Below the pieces are notes generated by a model. The model made no database searches. It was given only the letters and a program-made list of their open reading frames with translations, and was not told the origin of the DNA. Made by a program: the position numbers and the translations under genes. Of a stretch of DNA of 64,000 nt, positions 19,111 to 29,843 are shown in pieces. Each line of letters begins with the position of its first letter. The stretch's first letter is position 1. The stretch is from Microstegium vimineum (lineage: Eukaryota > Streptophyta > Magnoliopsida > Poales > Poaceae): positions 26,591,862-26,655,861 of the forward strand of contig CM039137.1 in the NCBI GenBank assembly GCA_022036555.1, in the 5' to 3' direction.

Positions 19111-22032
19111 TCAGGAAGGGGGGGCGTAGTCGTCGACTGGTGCACCATCCGCGTCGCTTCGCGTTTCCTCAACGTCCATGACCTCCTCCGGGGATGTCGT
19201 TGGGGCCTCGGTTTCGGGATCCGCGCGCCAGACAACGGATGGCTGGTGGAGGTCGCTGGCGAAGACTCCGGGGGGAACAGCCCCGCGGTCGGAGGCCAAC
19301 TTCGCAAGCTTGTCCACCGCCTCGTTGTGCTTCCTTGCGATGTGGTTGAGCTCCAGGCCGTCAAACTTCTCCTCCAGGCGACGGACCGCCTGGCAGTATG
19401 CCGTCATCTTGAGGTCGCTACAATTCGACTCCTTCATGACCTGTTCGACTACGAGCTGGGAGTCGCCCCGTGCGTCGAGTCTTTTGATACCTAGCTCCGT
19501 TGCTATGCGTAGCCCGTTTACCAGGGCCTCATATTCTGCGACGTTGTTGGACGCCGGGAAGAATATACGGATCATGTACCTGAGCCGGACCCCGAGCGGG
19601 GAGACGAAGACCAGGCCGGCGCCAGCGCCGGTTTTCATCAGCGACCCGTCGAAGTACATGACCCAGCACTCCTGGTTCTCCGGTGTTGGCGGCAGCTGGG
19701 TTTCGGTCCACTTGGCGACGAAGTCCGCTAGGACCTGGGATTTGATGGCCGTCCGAGGCGCATAGGAGATGAATTCTCCCATGAGCTCGAGACCCCACTT
19801 CGTCACACGTCCCGTGGCCTCGCGGCTCTGTATCACCTCCCCGAGTGGGTAGGACGATACAACGGTGACGTGGTGGCCGTCGAAGTAGTGGGCTAGCTTT
19901 CTTCGTGTGATGAGGACCTTGTAGATGAGCTTCTGAATCTGAGGGTATCTGGTTTTGGTCTCAGATAATACCTCGCTGATGAAGTACACTGGACGCTGGA
20001 CTTTTAGAGCGTGACCTTCCTCCTCCCTTTCGACGATAATGACGGCGCTCACCACCTGGGTGGTAGCGGCGATGTACAGGAGAAGGGCCTCGCGCGGCAT
20101 CGGTGGAACGAGTATGGGTGCGCTCGTAAGAATCGCCTTGAGCCTGTCCAGGGCCTCCTGCGCCTCGGGGGTCCAGGTGAAGTGCTCCGTCTTCTTGAGG
20201 AGTCGGTAAAGGGGGAGGCCTCGCTCGCCGAGGCGCGAGATGAAGCGGCTCAGGGATGCGAGGCACCCCATGACTCGCTGCACCCCCTTCACATTACGAA
20301 TCGCCCCCATATTAGTGATGGCAGAAATTTTATCGAGATTGACCTCGATACCACGTTTGGAAACAATGAAGCCGAGGAGCATGCCACGCGGCACTCCGAA
20401 CACGCATTTCTCAGGGTTGAGTTTGACGCGCTTGAGTTTCAGGGCCTCGAACACTGTCCCGAGATTGGTGATCATGGTCTCCGCCCGCTTGGACTTTAAT
20501 ACAATGTCATCCGCGTACGCCTGGACGGTCCTCCCGATTAGGTCCCCAAAAACTGAGCGCATGCACCGTTGGTACGTGGCTCCCGCGTTTCTGAGGCCGA
20601 ATGGCAAGGTGACGTAGCAAAAAGACCCAAATGGCGTGATAAAAGATGTCGCAAGCTGATCGGACTCCTTCATCTGGATTTGATGGTACCCGGAGTACGC
20701 ATCAAGGAAAGATAGCGTTTCGCACCCCGAGGTGGAATCGACAATCTGGTCAATGCGTGGGAGGGGGTACGGGTCTTTGCCGCATGCCTTGTTCAGGCTG
20801 GTGTAGTCAACACACATTCTCCATTTGCCGTTCTTCTTCTTGACTAATACTAAGTTAGAAAGCCATTCGGGGTGGAATACCTCTTTGATGAACCCGGCCG
20901 CCAAAAGCTTATGGAGCTCCTCGCCGATGGCCCGCCACTTCTCCTTGTCAAAACGTCGCAGGCGTTGTTTCACCGGACGGGCGCCGGGTTGGATCCTCAG
21001 GGCGTGCTCGGCTATGTCCCTTGGTATGCCCGGGACGTCCGAGGGACTCCACGCGAACATATCACCGTTCGCGTGGAGGAAATCAACGAGCGTCGACTCC
21101 TGTTCCGGGCGCAGGGAGGCGCTGATGCGCAGCATCCGACCGTTCGTATTAGACGGATTCAGCGGGATTTCCTTTACCCCCTCGAGGGGGGTGAAGTTCC
21201 CCGCGCCCTTAGAGTTGACTCTCTCGTTGCTCGTTGCTTCGGTCGTCGCCGCCAGTCGCGGAAACCGTACCGCGGCCATGGCGTTCTCGCAACTATCCAC
21301 GTCGCACTGGTATGACTCCGCAAGCTCGGAGGCGACCGTGATGACTCCATGGGGTCCCGGCATCTTAAGCTTGAGGTAGGTGTAGTTGGGGGTGGCCACG
21401 AACTTCGCGTAACACGGCCTGCCCAACACCGCGTGGTACACATCGCGATAGTGGGTGACTTCGAAAGTGAGGAGCTTGCTTCGGAAGTTATTCGATTCCC
21501 CAAACTTCACGAGCAAGTCGATCTGCCCAAGGGGTATGGACGGCTTCCCGGGGATGATTCCCTGGAAGGCAACTCCCTCCGGGCGGAGCTTCTTCCTGGG
21601 TACCTTCAGGGCCTCGAAAGCGTTGTAAAACATGATGTTGAGGTCGCTATCTCCATCCATCAACACCTTGGTGAAGCGTACATCCCCTATGATCGGGTCC
21701 ACGACGAGTGGATAGCGCCCCGGATAGGTGACACAGGTCGGATGGTCGGCCCGGCCGAACGTGATGTCGGACTCCGACCAATCGAGGAAGACAGGAGCCG
21801 TCGGGGTGGCCGTGAAGACCTCGCGCTGCTCCTGCTCCTGCCGACGTCTATGGTCGTTGGTTCCCAAGCTGCCAAAAATCATGAGGCGTTCGTTTACGGG
21901 GGGGATTGGGGTCGTTGTGATCCCGGCCTCCGTCTTCAACGATTGCAAAATATCTGGCCATTTTGTCACACTGGCGGAACGTGTGTCTGACTGGCATGCT
22001 GTGATGTGGGCATGGTTCGGTGAGCATGACAT
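19111..22032 (-). CDS. Protease, reverse transcriptase and RNase H polyprotein of gypsy element 1
   Basis: A single 973-codon frame. An aspartic-protease region lies near residues 100-230, with active-site-like MDGDSDLNIM where family members usually have D-G-G-S. The reverse transcriptase (about 390-600) has MCVDYTSLNKACGKD, LDAYSGYHQI and the catalytic YADD. The RNase H (about 770-900) has the first catalytic Asp in YFDGSLMKTGAGAG, then NVAEYEALVNGL and ARGDSQLVVEQV. The frame ends at 19111 where element 2 reads on toward integrase, so a frameshift near the G-run there has cut the polyprotein. RT and RNase H look intact; the protease motif is altered. The frame probably once continued upstream from a gag part. 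Confidence 0.9.
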   Translation of the reverse strand: MSCSPNHAHITACQSDTRSASVTKWPDILQSLKTEAGITTTPIPPVNERLMIFGSLGTNDHRRRQEQEQREVFTATPTAPVFLDWSESDITFGRADHPTCVTYPGRYPLVVDPIIGDVRFTKVLMDGDSDLNIMFYNAFEALKVPRKKLRPEGVAFQGIIPGKPSIPLGQIDLLVKFGESNNFRSKLLTFEVTHYRDVYHAVLGRPCYAKFVATPNYTYLKLKMPGPHGVITVASELAESYQCDVDSCENAMAAVRFPRLAATTEATSNERVNSKGAGNFTPLEGVKEIPLNPSNTNGRMLRISASLRPEQESTLVDFLHANGDMFAWSPSDVPGIPRDIAEHALRIQPGARPVKQRLRRFDKEKWRAIGEELHKLLAAGFIKEVFHPEWLSNLVLVKKKNGKWRMCVDYTSLNKACGKDPYPLPRIDQIVDSTSGCETLSFLDAYSGYHQIQMKESDQLATSFITPFGSFCYVTLPFGLRNAGATYQRCMRSVFGDLIGRTVQAYADDIVLKSKRAETMITNLGTVFEALKLKRVKLNPEKCVFGVPRGMLLGFIVSKRGIEVNLDKISAITNMGAIRNVKGVQRVMGCLASLSRFISRLGERGLPLYRLLKKTEHFTWTPEAQEALDRLKAILTSAPILVPPMPREALLLYIAATTQVVSAVIIVEREEEGHALKVQRPVYFISEVLSETKTRYPQIQKLIYKVLITRRKLAHYFDGHHVTVVSSYPLGEVIQSREATGRVTKWGLELMGEFISYAPRTAIKSQVLADFVAKWTETQLPPTPENQECWVMYFDGSLMKTGAGAGLVFVSPLGVRLRYMIRIFFPASNNVAEYEALVNGLRIATELGIKRLDARGDSQLVVEQVMKESNCSDLKMTAYCQAVRRLEEKFDGLELNHIARKHNEAVDKLAKLASDRGAVPPGVFASDLHQPSVVWRADPETEAPTTSPEEVMDVEETRSDADGAPVDDYAPPS

Positions 22033-22150
22033 CGACCTTGCCCCACTTCACCCCACCATGGGGAGGAGGGGTCTCGCGATCCGCTGATGCGACCGCGTTG
22101 TCGCCGCCGTGCTGCGGCCTGCCCTTGGCCATGCCAGAGCGGGAGGTCGC

Positions 22151-23140
22151 TCAGACCGCCTCTCTGCCTGGTGCGTGGCTCGTGGCGACGCCAGGGAGGC
22201 GTCTGTAGACTGACCGTCGCTGTCCTTCCTCGAGTTTGCGCTCCGTGTCGCGGAGCTCTTCCAGGTAGCGCCGTTGAGCATCCGAGGATTGGGGATCGCC
22301 CCGCGGGGTGGGTTCCGGTGACCTTGCCATGTAGTCGGGCGTGTGGACGTCGTTGCCGTCGTCGTCCCCGCCCTCGATGAGGGTGGGGTCAACGGCGACA
22401 CTGTGCTTCGGGAAGCCGCACATGAGGCATCCTCGCCCGTGGTCGGTGCTGTCGTCGCTCGAGGTAGACCCGAGCTGGTAATCACTGGCGTGCACGAAGC
22501 CGTAGAGGGCCTCCTGGCCCCTTAAACCTTCGAAGTCCAAAGGCTCCCAGGGGTCGATGCTGTCGCGGCTGGAGCCGGCGCAGGTGGTTGCCTCCGGGCT
22601 CGTGAGGAGGTCGGAGACGGACCGGAGATGGTGGGACGCAAGTCCGGTGTGTGTCCCCCTCGCGGGGTCGGCACGGAAGCCTGCGGCCACCGCTTTCGAG
22701 TAAGACGCGGTGGCATTCCTCATGCCGAACGGTAGTGCCTCCGGAGCGGGCGCTTCGATGTGTCCGGGAGAGAGCGGTTGTCCTCCCGCGAGCTGCGCTG
22801 TCACGTTGGCGAACGCACAATAGAGGTTGTGCAGGGACTCCTGAGTCGGCTTGGGTCCCATCAGCGTGTCGAGCTGGCGCTCGAACCGTGGATAGTCGGC
22901 CCGCTGGACGGCTGTCCTGTGAGCGACTTGCTCCCCGGAGGGAGGCAGGTTGAGGTGGGCCATTGATGCCGAGATGACGTCCACGGCTACCTCGGAGGAA
23001 GCCGTAGGACGACGGAGGACCAGGTTGACCCCCTGCCCGTGGCACTGGAAGTCCAGGCTACCAAAACGAACAATGGAGCCCGGAGTAAAATCAGCGTGGC
23101 AAGAAGCCATCCGATACTCGAAAATATGGGTGACACGCAA
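22151..23140 (-). CDS. 5' ORF of gypsy element 1 (gag-region remnant)
   Basis: A 329-codon frame just after the primer-binding site. It starts with an IVRFGSLDFQ-like segment shared with element 2 (IVWFGSLEFL) and has a CLMCGF near residue 240. I do not see the usual retrotransposon Gag core or a CCHC zinc knuckle. The frame ends 120 bp before the pol frame, so the central Gag was probably lost by deletion. The product would not be expected to form particles. Confidence 0.6.
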   Translation of the reverse strand: MRVTHIFEYRMASCHADFTPGSIVRFGSLDFQCHGQGVNLVLRRPTASSEVAVDVISASMAHLNLPPSGEQVAHRTAVQRADYPRFERQLDTLMGPKPTQESLHNLYCAFANVTAQLAGGQPLSPGHIEAPAPEALPFGMRNATASYSKAVAAGFRADPARGTHTGLASHHLRSVSDLLTSPEATTCAGSSRDSIDPWEPLDFEGLRGQEALYGFVHASDYQLGSTSSDDSTDHGRGCLMCGFPKHSVAVDPTLIEGGDDDGNDVHTPDYMARSPEPTPRGDPQSSDAQRRYLEELRDTERKLEEGQRRSVYRRLPGVATSHAPGREAV

Positions 23141-23144
23141 AGCC

Positions 23145-23163
23145 CCCTACCTGGTGCGCCAAC
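23145..23163 (-). other. Primer-binding site of gypsy element 1
   Basis: Directly inside the 5' LTR the minus strand reads TTGGCGCACCAGGTAGGG. The second gypsy element has the same site with one change (TTGGCGCGCCAGGTAGGG), so it is conserved. I cannot name the tRNA with certainty. Confidence 0.6.
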
Positions 23164-24367
23164 TGTCGGTGTCTAAAATGGAGGGGTCTAGACAGCCAAC
23201 GAGTAAATTTCTAAGCGTGTCGGAGATCGGATGGTTACGCCCGGAGAACACAAGGTTTATACTGGTTCGGGCACGAACGCCCTACGTCCAGTTTGCTGCT
23301 GAGTCGTGTTACCGAGCGTAGGAGAGCTCGTAGGGGGAGCTACAAGCTTTGGTGAGAGAGGGAAGCGGGTTCCTAGGTCTCGTGCGTATGTGGTTCGAGG
23401 TTCGTTGTGGGAGCTCGCGTGGATGCGAGTATGAGTGTGTGTGAATGAGCTCAGAGAGAGTCGAGAGAGCCAGATTGGAGGTTCATTCTCCCCCTTTATA
23501 CGTAGGGAGAGATGGAGGAGTACAATAGAGAGAGAGGAAACGTGGGCCTGGTGTAGGCTGTTGATTTGGAGGACGCTCCGGGCTTCTGTTCCCCTTCCTT
23601 CTCGGGGAAGGCTTCGCTTGTTAGCACGCTCCTGGTCCTGTTCATCCTTGATGCAACTGTAGCCACGCACCTTGTACTTGGTGGTGCTCCTGTTGCCATA
23701 TGTGGGCATGGGCGGAGGTTGGCAGAACAGGGCTCGGTACCCCCGCGTTCCGTCATACAGGGACGAGTACGCCTCAATTCCTGTTCGGCTGTCCGTTAGA
23801 GGGATGGTGAATGTTACTTGGTGGTACTGGAGCTTGTACCGCAAGGGTTCTACAAGGGCAGGCATGGCGATCCATGTCTTTAACCCCCATCCCCAAGGAC
23901 GAGTCTACATTGTGGACCTTTTGACTACAGGCTAAAATGCACCGTGGATTGGGGAAGCCTCCAAGGGCAAGTGACGTCACGGATGACGTTTCCCTCCCTC
24001 GAACGAGGCGGAAGAGCCCCCGAGGGCAGACGGTGTCACGGATGATGTCATCCCAGCTCGGACGGGGCGGGTGGTCCTCCGAGGGTGTGCTGTTGCCTTA
24101 GCCAGTTTTGGGGCAGGCTTTGCCCTGGCTTGGGCGAGGTGGAAGAGGCCCCCGAGGGTCGATGACGTCGCGGACGACGTCACCCAAGCTCGGACGGGGC
24201 GAAAGGCCCTCCGAGGAGATGCCGCTGCCTTAGCCGGTTTGGCTAAGGCGATGTGTCCCCGGGAGTGATGACGTCATCCTGGCTCGGGCGAGTCGGAGGG
24301 ACTCACAGGGATGATTTTGTCTTCGCGAAGTATGAAGTTGGGGTACCCTATTCTCATGTATCTGACA
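23164..24367 (-). repeat. 5' LTR of gypsy element 1
   Basis: Direct copy of 14011-15213 with scattered substitutions and a 2-bp indel near 23334. It should contain the element promoter for gag-pol; I did not find an unambiguous TATA box. Confidence 0.9.
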
Positions 24368-24887
24368 GCCGCCCTCCCCCCTCGGCGCACGGTGGCGCGG
24401 GCGCGGCCCGGCGGCGCGGCCTGCACGGATCCCGGATCCCGACGGCGGCGGCGGCTGCAGCTGATCCCGTGGATGGGCTCGCCGGGCCTGTGGTTGGGCT
24501 CGATGGGCTTATCCACGGGTTTCTTTTTTTTTTATTCCCATTAATGGAGGCGGGCGTTGTGACCGTCTCGTTTAATCGTGCGATTAACCGAGACCTTTCA
24601 TTGGAGGCGGTCGTGTTTGCCCTCCTCCATAAAGCAAAAACGACCGCCTCCAATAATGAATTTTGTACTAGTGTAAAGTGTAACTTTGACCACTTATTTT
24701 ATGAAAAATATTTATTGAAATATAATATATGTATATTTTTATAAAAGTATTATTTAAGACAAATCTATTGATATGATTTTTATATTTTTAAACTCAATAA
24801 CTTAAAAATTATTCATGATTTATATAATCTCAATGTTTGGCTAAAACCTTGTTCTAAAACAATAACTTTTTTTTAGTACAGAGTGAG

Positions 24888-25772
24888 TATCCATCTAATA
24901 TAAAAAGCAGATGGTGGGTTAATATAAGCGGGTGGAAAAGCCGATCGATCCACCGACGCGTACGTCACCACTACATATTTCGAGTAGTAATTAGTTTGCA
25001 TGGCAAAACTATTCGTTCTCTCGATCACCTCCTATGAGCTGATCATCATTTTTTTCCTTTTTTTTTGCGATGAACTGATGATCATCTGATGCGCATAATT
25101 ATGCTTTATGCATGCACGTACGGTGAGCTGAGCCGTGTGGCAACAAAAAAGAAGAAGAAGATGCACCTTTCGCTAAAAAAGTTAGGATGAGAGCCCAGAC
25201 AGAAAGAAGAAATACAGAATGCATGGCATGCATGGTGAGTCATACCCACACGTTGTTCTTATCTAGAAACGTACAGTACATGTTTACGTCTGCATGAGGC
25301 ACCACCTAGCATATCATTACCTCTAACTATAGCAGCTTTGGTAATTTAACTGTGACTTCCAACTAGTTTTTGACATATATTACTATGTCCATGATGGTAC
25401 TCTCCTTTTTCTGTTTTTAAAAAGGGTCATCTAGTTGCTTCCATCCTTTTATTATATTATACACACACAACTAGAAGCAGTTTAATACTATACAGCTATA
25501 TGTACACGTCCGCCCTGCAGGCTGGCTGTCTCTGGATCACTCGGCACAAGGAAAAAGAAGTATATTATCTAATATAATTATATAATGGCGTCTGATTAGG
25601 AAGCACGTACAGCTGGGGGGTGCGAAAGCACTCGCAAACCTAACTCCATGTACGATCTTAGTCCGCGATGATGCCAGCCGCATTTGTTTAAGGGGGTTCT
25701 AGACGGTTCTAACGGTTTATTTATGCTTTGCTGCCCTGATGAGGTCGATCGCCATATTAATTATTTAATTTC
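24888..25772. other. Intergenic DNA, no gene seen
   Basis: AT-rich with many short runs. No coding frame or defined element was found. Confidence 0.45.
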
Positions 25773-26107
25773 GAGCCTGTTTGGTACAGCTTACAACAGT
25801 TTTGCAAAGCTGGTGTGAGCTGTTTTTTTTAAACATCTTTTTTTTAAAACAGTTTTACCATGAAGCTGTTTTTCTTCCTCTCTTAACAAAAAATACAGTT
25901 TTGCAAAGTGAGGTGAAGCTGAAAATAGTAGCTTATCACAACTTTCTCCCCCCTTTCTCTCTCATATCCATACATAAAGTTGTTGGTGAAGCTGTTTTGC
26001 CAAACACTTTTTCTAAAATAGCTTAGCTTCACCTAGAAAATTGCTCATGAAACTATTTTCTAAAAAATCAGCTTCACTAGTGAAGCTGAGCTGTACCAAA
26101 CGGACCC
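25773..26107. mobile_element. hAT-type MITE
   Basis: The left end GAGCCTGTTTGGTACAGCTT and the reverse complement of the right end (GGGTCCGTTTGGTACAGCTC) are inverted repeats. The flanks TTAATTTC (25765-25772) and TTAATTAA (26108-26115) match at 6 of 8 bases, consistent with the 8-bp duplication of hAT elements. The interior carries repeated 'gtgaagctgttt' motifs. Length 335 bp, no coding capacity. Confidence 0.8.
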
Positions 26108-27020
26108 TTAATTAACTATGGCTTACCGAGTAATCGGTGTGCAGCTACCCATGGGACAGCGCAGGACCGTGACTCCTAGTACGCAGACAGGTTTCGACAA
26201 TCGACATTCTCTGTGATCACGTGTCTGCGTGTTCATCAGGTTGGGAGATGGCCGGCTCTCACTGGCTACATTCAGCTGCTGTCCACCTGTACCGCACAGG
26301 GATTTGGTATCTGCGAAGTGCGAACAAGTGCAGTGCACGATTTTAAAATTACTACAGTACGTGCCATTTGCACACATTTGATTTGGACCATTTGATGACA
26401 GGCCTGATGGCCGAAGGCCAAGGCCCATGTTGAGTTGCCGAAAGATTGTGAATGTTTGGGATTCGCTGTGTCGGTGGGCTGTTCTGTTGACTTCTCACTT
26501 CATTGTATCTGAAAGCTTCGAGTCTCGGGCGGTTGGGTTGGGCCAGCGAGCCTGCAATTCTGTCTACACAACTGTTTTGGCTGTTTCCTTTGGGTGGGCA
26601 GGTCATGGTATATTACATTATCAGCTAATACCTGATATCGTTGACTCTTTGTTCGTGCCTCCTAAACAACTGCTTTGTAAAGAAGTTACAGGATTTTGAA
26701 TAAAACCCAGCTAAACAAATCTGGATAGAAACTTCTTTTATTCAAATATATTCTTTATTAAAAAAATCTCTGGTTCAGATTATTGGCAAAGAACAAGAAG
26801 TTATATTTTACACTTATTTAAAAATATATCTTCAAGATTTATTCCAAAATTTGGAATTTCACATCTATACAGCTTGCCACATCTTTGCAACACTTGGTGT
26901 AAGCTGGAAAATTTGACTAAAAATATTGCTGATCAACTAGCCTTGCAAGTTGCAACTCAGATTTACAAGAAGGCAGCATCTCACATTCTCACTCAAGAAG
27001 GGGATGAACATAGAGGTTCA
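26108..27020. other. Intergenic DNA and 3' flank of the Y3IP1-like gene
   Basis: No gene is recognised. The last ~200 bp before 27021 are probably the 3' UTR of the minus-strand gene that ends there. Confidence 0.45.
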
Positions 27021-29622
27021 CTACTGCAGTGAATTGTAGAAAAGAATTAGAACAACTGAGATTCCGATAATGACAGGAAAGGCTGTCAACAAATACAGAG
27101 CACCATATCCCTGCAGAACAAAACAAAAGAATACGCTGTTAAAATAAGTGGTATAAGAACATTAAGGTATGAGCATTTAGTTGAAAGTTGTTCCGTTTGC
27201 TTGTTTTAACCATAATAGCCATGAGTACAACAAAATTTGTAGGAGTACTTCAAAGACAAACTTACCACTGCAGACGGCACTTCAGTTTCATCGTCGTCCT
27301 TCTCATCGCCATCTATATCAGCGGCAGAGTCCCAATCGAGGTTAAGTCTTTTAGCAGCTGTCTCAGGATCGATGCCAGTATCTGTGACTTTTGCATAGAC
27401 AGATTTCCCAGGTTTGCTCTTCTTTTTTGTAACTTCTATCTGCACAATGGATTTGAAAACGGAAACTCAATGCATAATACAGTTCTACTTAAAACGTTCG
27501 GTAGACAATAGAGAGAGAGAGAGAAAGAATCCAGTAAAACACAGTTCTATTTGAAACATTCAGTAGAGAGATAGAGAATGCAGTACTCAAGAAAATATTA
27601 AAAGACGAAAAGAAACTAAATAAAATGAAGGCAACAATGAAGTATGGGTGAAACAATCCTAGACTCAGGTAAAATGACATTAGTGGACTCTTGCTGGTAA
27701 CGCAGTGGGGTGGAAGGAGAAGAATTGGATTCTCACTATTACCTCAATGTCTGGCCATTCTGACATCTCCTTGGCAAGCAATTGAAGTGCAACACGGTTC
27801 TCTGGAATCCTTCCTTCGTTAACCTATATATGCAAGCAGGGCATTAGTAACTCAAGGTTTTTGCAAGAAAATACATCTTCATCATTATATGATCTGACCA
27901 ATTAGCAGCTAACACAGGTGCAATTCATGTGAAGTGTCACATTGGCATGTTAGCAGTATGAAGGTGAAGAATGTATCAGCATTTTATTTTTTTAAAATTG
28001 GGGCTCTACAAACCTAGAAGTGTTACGTCTTTGTTGAGAACCAAGACAACAAACTTTGTAACAATATCGCTACTGTTTCCATAAGAATCTGTTATTTGCA
28101 GTTAAAAACAAGCAGCCATCTTGTTTTTTTTTTGTTATATATTTCAGGGTGGGCCTTGTATAATTCTTTCCTCAGTTTTGTTTAGCTTCTGGGGATGCTG
28201 TAAGTCTTCTCTATTGATGAAATTGGCACTGTCTCGTGCTGGTTTGTTCAAAAAATATATTTCAGTAACATCTATTATGCAGTTGATTCTATCTACAATA
28301 CAAACTTGATATGGTTAGCTAAATTTTATGAAAAAATAGGGAGACCAAATAGATAGGGGATAGCTCATCCATGGAGCAAAATGATAAACATGGAGGCAGA
28401 GTTTTATTGCAAATCATCTAATGCTATCTTTTGACTTTGCATTATCATTCAAAATGATATGTGGAAAGAAAGACAGCATGGCTTGCATGACACAAGGAAA
28501 GGGAATACTTAAGCTTTCTGCTCCACATTATTATTTATATACCCACAACATTAGACTATGAGGTAGCATTTATATAGTTTAATTTCAGTGGAGCATTACA
28601 TTGCACCTAAAATACATAAAATATTTGCCAGTGGTAAAGCTGGATGAGGATGCAAGTAAGCAGTCCAGAATATTCACAAACATAAAGAACAATAATATTC
28701 ACTTTCAAAAGACTCTCAGCAGGACTCCAGGTAGCATAATGCAGGGAAACGGCGATGTACCTCAGCCAAAACGTCGGCTAAATCATCCCTAGTAATTTCA
28801 TCTGGGTCCTCTATCCCGAGTGTTCTCTTCCTTTCTATATCTCTAGGGTCTTCAATCATGATGGTAAGCTTAACCTGTGAATGTGACGCAGCAACACAAG
28901 TAGCAATATAGTCAGTTTTTTTTTTTATCAGCAACAAGGAACATGCAGCGCTATAAAGTTTGGAAAGTTTAACGTAGCAAGATCAAAAGATGGCTACACC
29001 TTTATTTTAGCATATATAAGCTCCCTTATCTGTCTATCCTAATATTGCCAGCTGAATTACTCTAAACGTCCAAGTCGTACTTGTTATTCTACTGGCATGA
29101 GTGCAACTAAGGCAACGTATTAATGCAAATGAGAACAAAAATCAAGCAAGAGAGCAGCTTGTTTACCTCGCCAAAAGTCATGTCCCTGTTCTTCTTCAGC
29201 AGCTCCAGTACCTAGCAACGCAGCCAAACGAAAGCAAAGTCTGTAAGCACTAATTCCAGTGACGCAAAACGAGTCAACAAAGGCTGAAAGCAGAGAACCC
29301 TTTTGATTTCGCGGATGCTCTCCAGGTCCTCCGGGGTCGCCTCCGCCGGCTCGGGGGGAGTCGCGACACCGTCCTCAGCAGCCGCATCAGAGGAACCCGG
29401 TGGCCCTAGGTCTTCCGCGGGAGCGACAGTGGTTTCAGAGGCAGTAGACGCCTCCTGGTCGAGGGAAGCAGCTGCGCCCCTGTGGCGCCGCCGGTGGAGC
29501 GGCCAGACATTGGGGACAGACGGGCACAGTGCATCGTTGTGGCGGTGACTGTGGGGGAAGAGGCAAATGAGATGGCTGGGAACTGCCCCGGCAGCCAGGA
29601 GCGATGGAGACGAGACGGCCAG
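27021..29622 (-). CDS. Y3IP1: Ycf3-interacting protein 1-like, chloroplast (photosystem I assembly)
   Basis: In other plants Y3IP1 is a thylakoid protein that works with Ycf3 in assembling photosystem I. Six exons, all with phase-0 introns: 29299-29622, 29167-29211, 28761-28874, 27743-27823, 27266-27439, 27021-27110. They give 276 codons including stop, close to the family length. The N-terminus (LAVSSPSLLAAGAVPSHL) is Ser/Ala-rich with later basic residues, like a chloroplast transit peptide. Conserved blocks follow: RDMTFGEVKLTIMIEDPRDI, NEGRIPENRVALQLLAKEMS and TGIDPETAAKRLNLDWDSA. A C-terminal membrane segment (LTAFPVIIGISVVLILFY) ends it. Oddity: the frame has no ATG. It opens at CTG (29622) directly after an in-frame TGA, while the only nearby ATG (29626) is in another frame. 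This is a non-AUG start, a start mutation or an assembly indel. The family name is from memory of the conserved blocks. Confidence 0.72.
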
Positions 29623-29843
29623 TCATAATTCTAGTTTCACCTCATGGGCCTCTTTTTCTGTCTTGATGGGCTGCATTCTGTTTCGTCCTTACCGCAAGCC
29701 CGTCGCCTCATTGAACCCTAGCCCCATCCATGGCTGCCCGCAAGTCACCTAGCCTCATTTGAGCGTCCGATCTCCTTCGCCTCGAACCCTCTCGCGCTCG
29801 CCTCCACGCTCCGGTTCCCCCCTCCCACCTCGCCGCCGCAGCC
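29623..29843. promoter_or_regulatory. Divergent promoter between Y3IP1-like gene and CCT1
   Basis: Only 221 bp separate the two start sites. The interval holds two site II motifs (TGGGCC 29645-29650 and TGGGCT 29667-29672) and a telo-box core (AACCCTAG 29714-29721). In plants this pairing typifies TATA-less promoters of housekeeping genes and is bound by TCP-family factors. No TATA box is seen. Shared regulation is inferred. Confidence 0.65.

Larger units (their letters stand above)
14011..24367 (-). mobile_element. Ty3/gypsy LTR retrotransposon 1, complete ends, defective coding region
   Basis: Two LTRs of about 1.2 kb (14011-15213 and 23164-24367) bound a 10.4-kb element with a perfect 5-bp target-site duplication GCCGC (14006-14010 and 24368-24372). 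Gene order on the minus strand is 5' ORF, protease, reverse transcriptase, RNase H, integrase, so it is Ty3/gypsy. By eye the LTRs differ at about 2-3% of sites, so it inserted some time ago. A 2.6-kb non-pol section lies between integrase and the 3' LTR, with an antisense TATA box, reminiscent of Tat-lineage elements. The 5' ORF seems to lack a normal Gag core and the integrase is broken, so it is not autonomous. Confidence 0.92.
13477..24673. mobile_element. Non-autonomous CACTA (En/Spm) transposon, split by a gypsy element
   Basis: The left end CACTAGTATAAAATTGATTT matches the reverse complement of the right end (CACTAGTACAAAATTCATTA). Subterminal GGAGGCGG/CCGCCTCC motifs recur on both sides (about 13523, 13541, 13632, 13660; 24546, 24602, 24643), as expected for binding sites of a CACTA transposase accessory protein. 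Without the gypsy insert only about 835 bp remain and no transposase frame exists. The 3-bp flanks are CAA (13474-13476) and TAA (24674-24676), an imperfect duplication. Confidence 0.85.
13425..24887. mobile_element. Stowaway MITE split by a CACTA element
   Basis: The left 52 bp (13425-13476, starting CTCCCTCGATACTCAAAAAA) and the right 214 bp (24674-24887, ending ACAGAGTGAG) join into a normal ~265-bp Stowaway. The break falls between CGTTCTCCAA and GTGTAACTTTGACC, which are adjacent in other copies of this family. TA flanks the outer ends (13423-13424 and 24888-24889). Confidence 0.8.
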
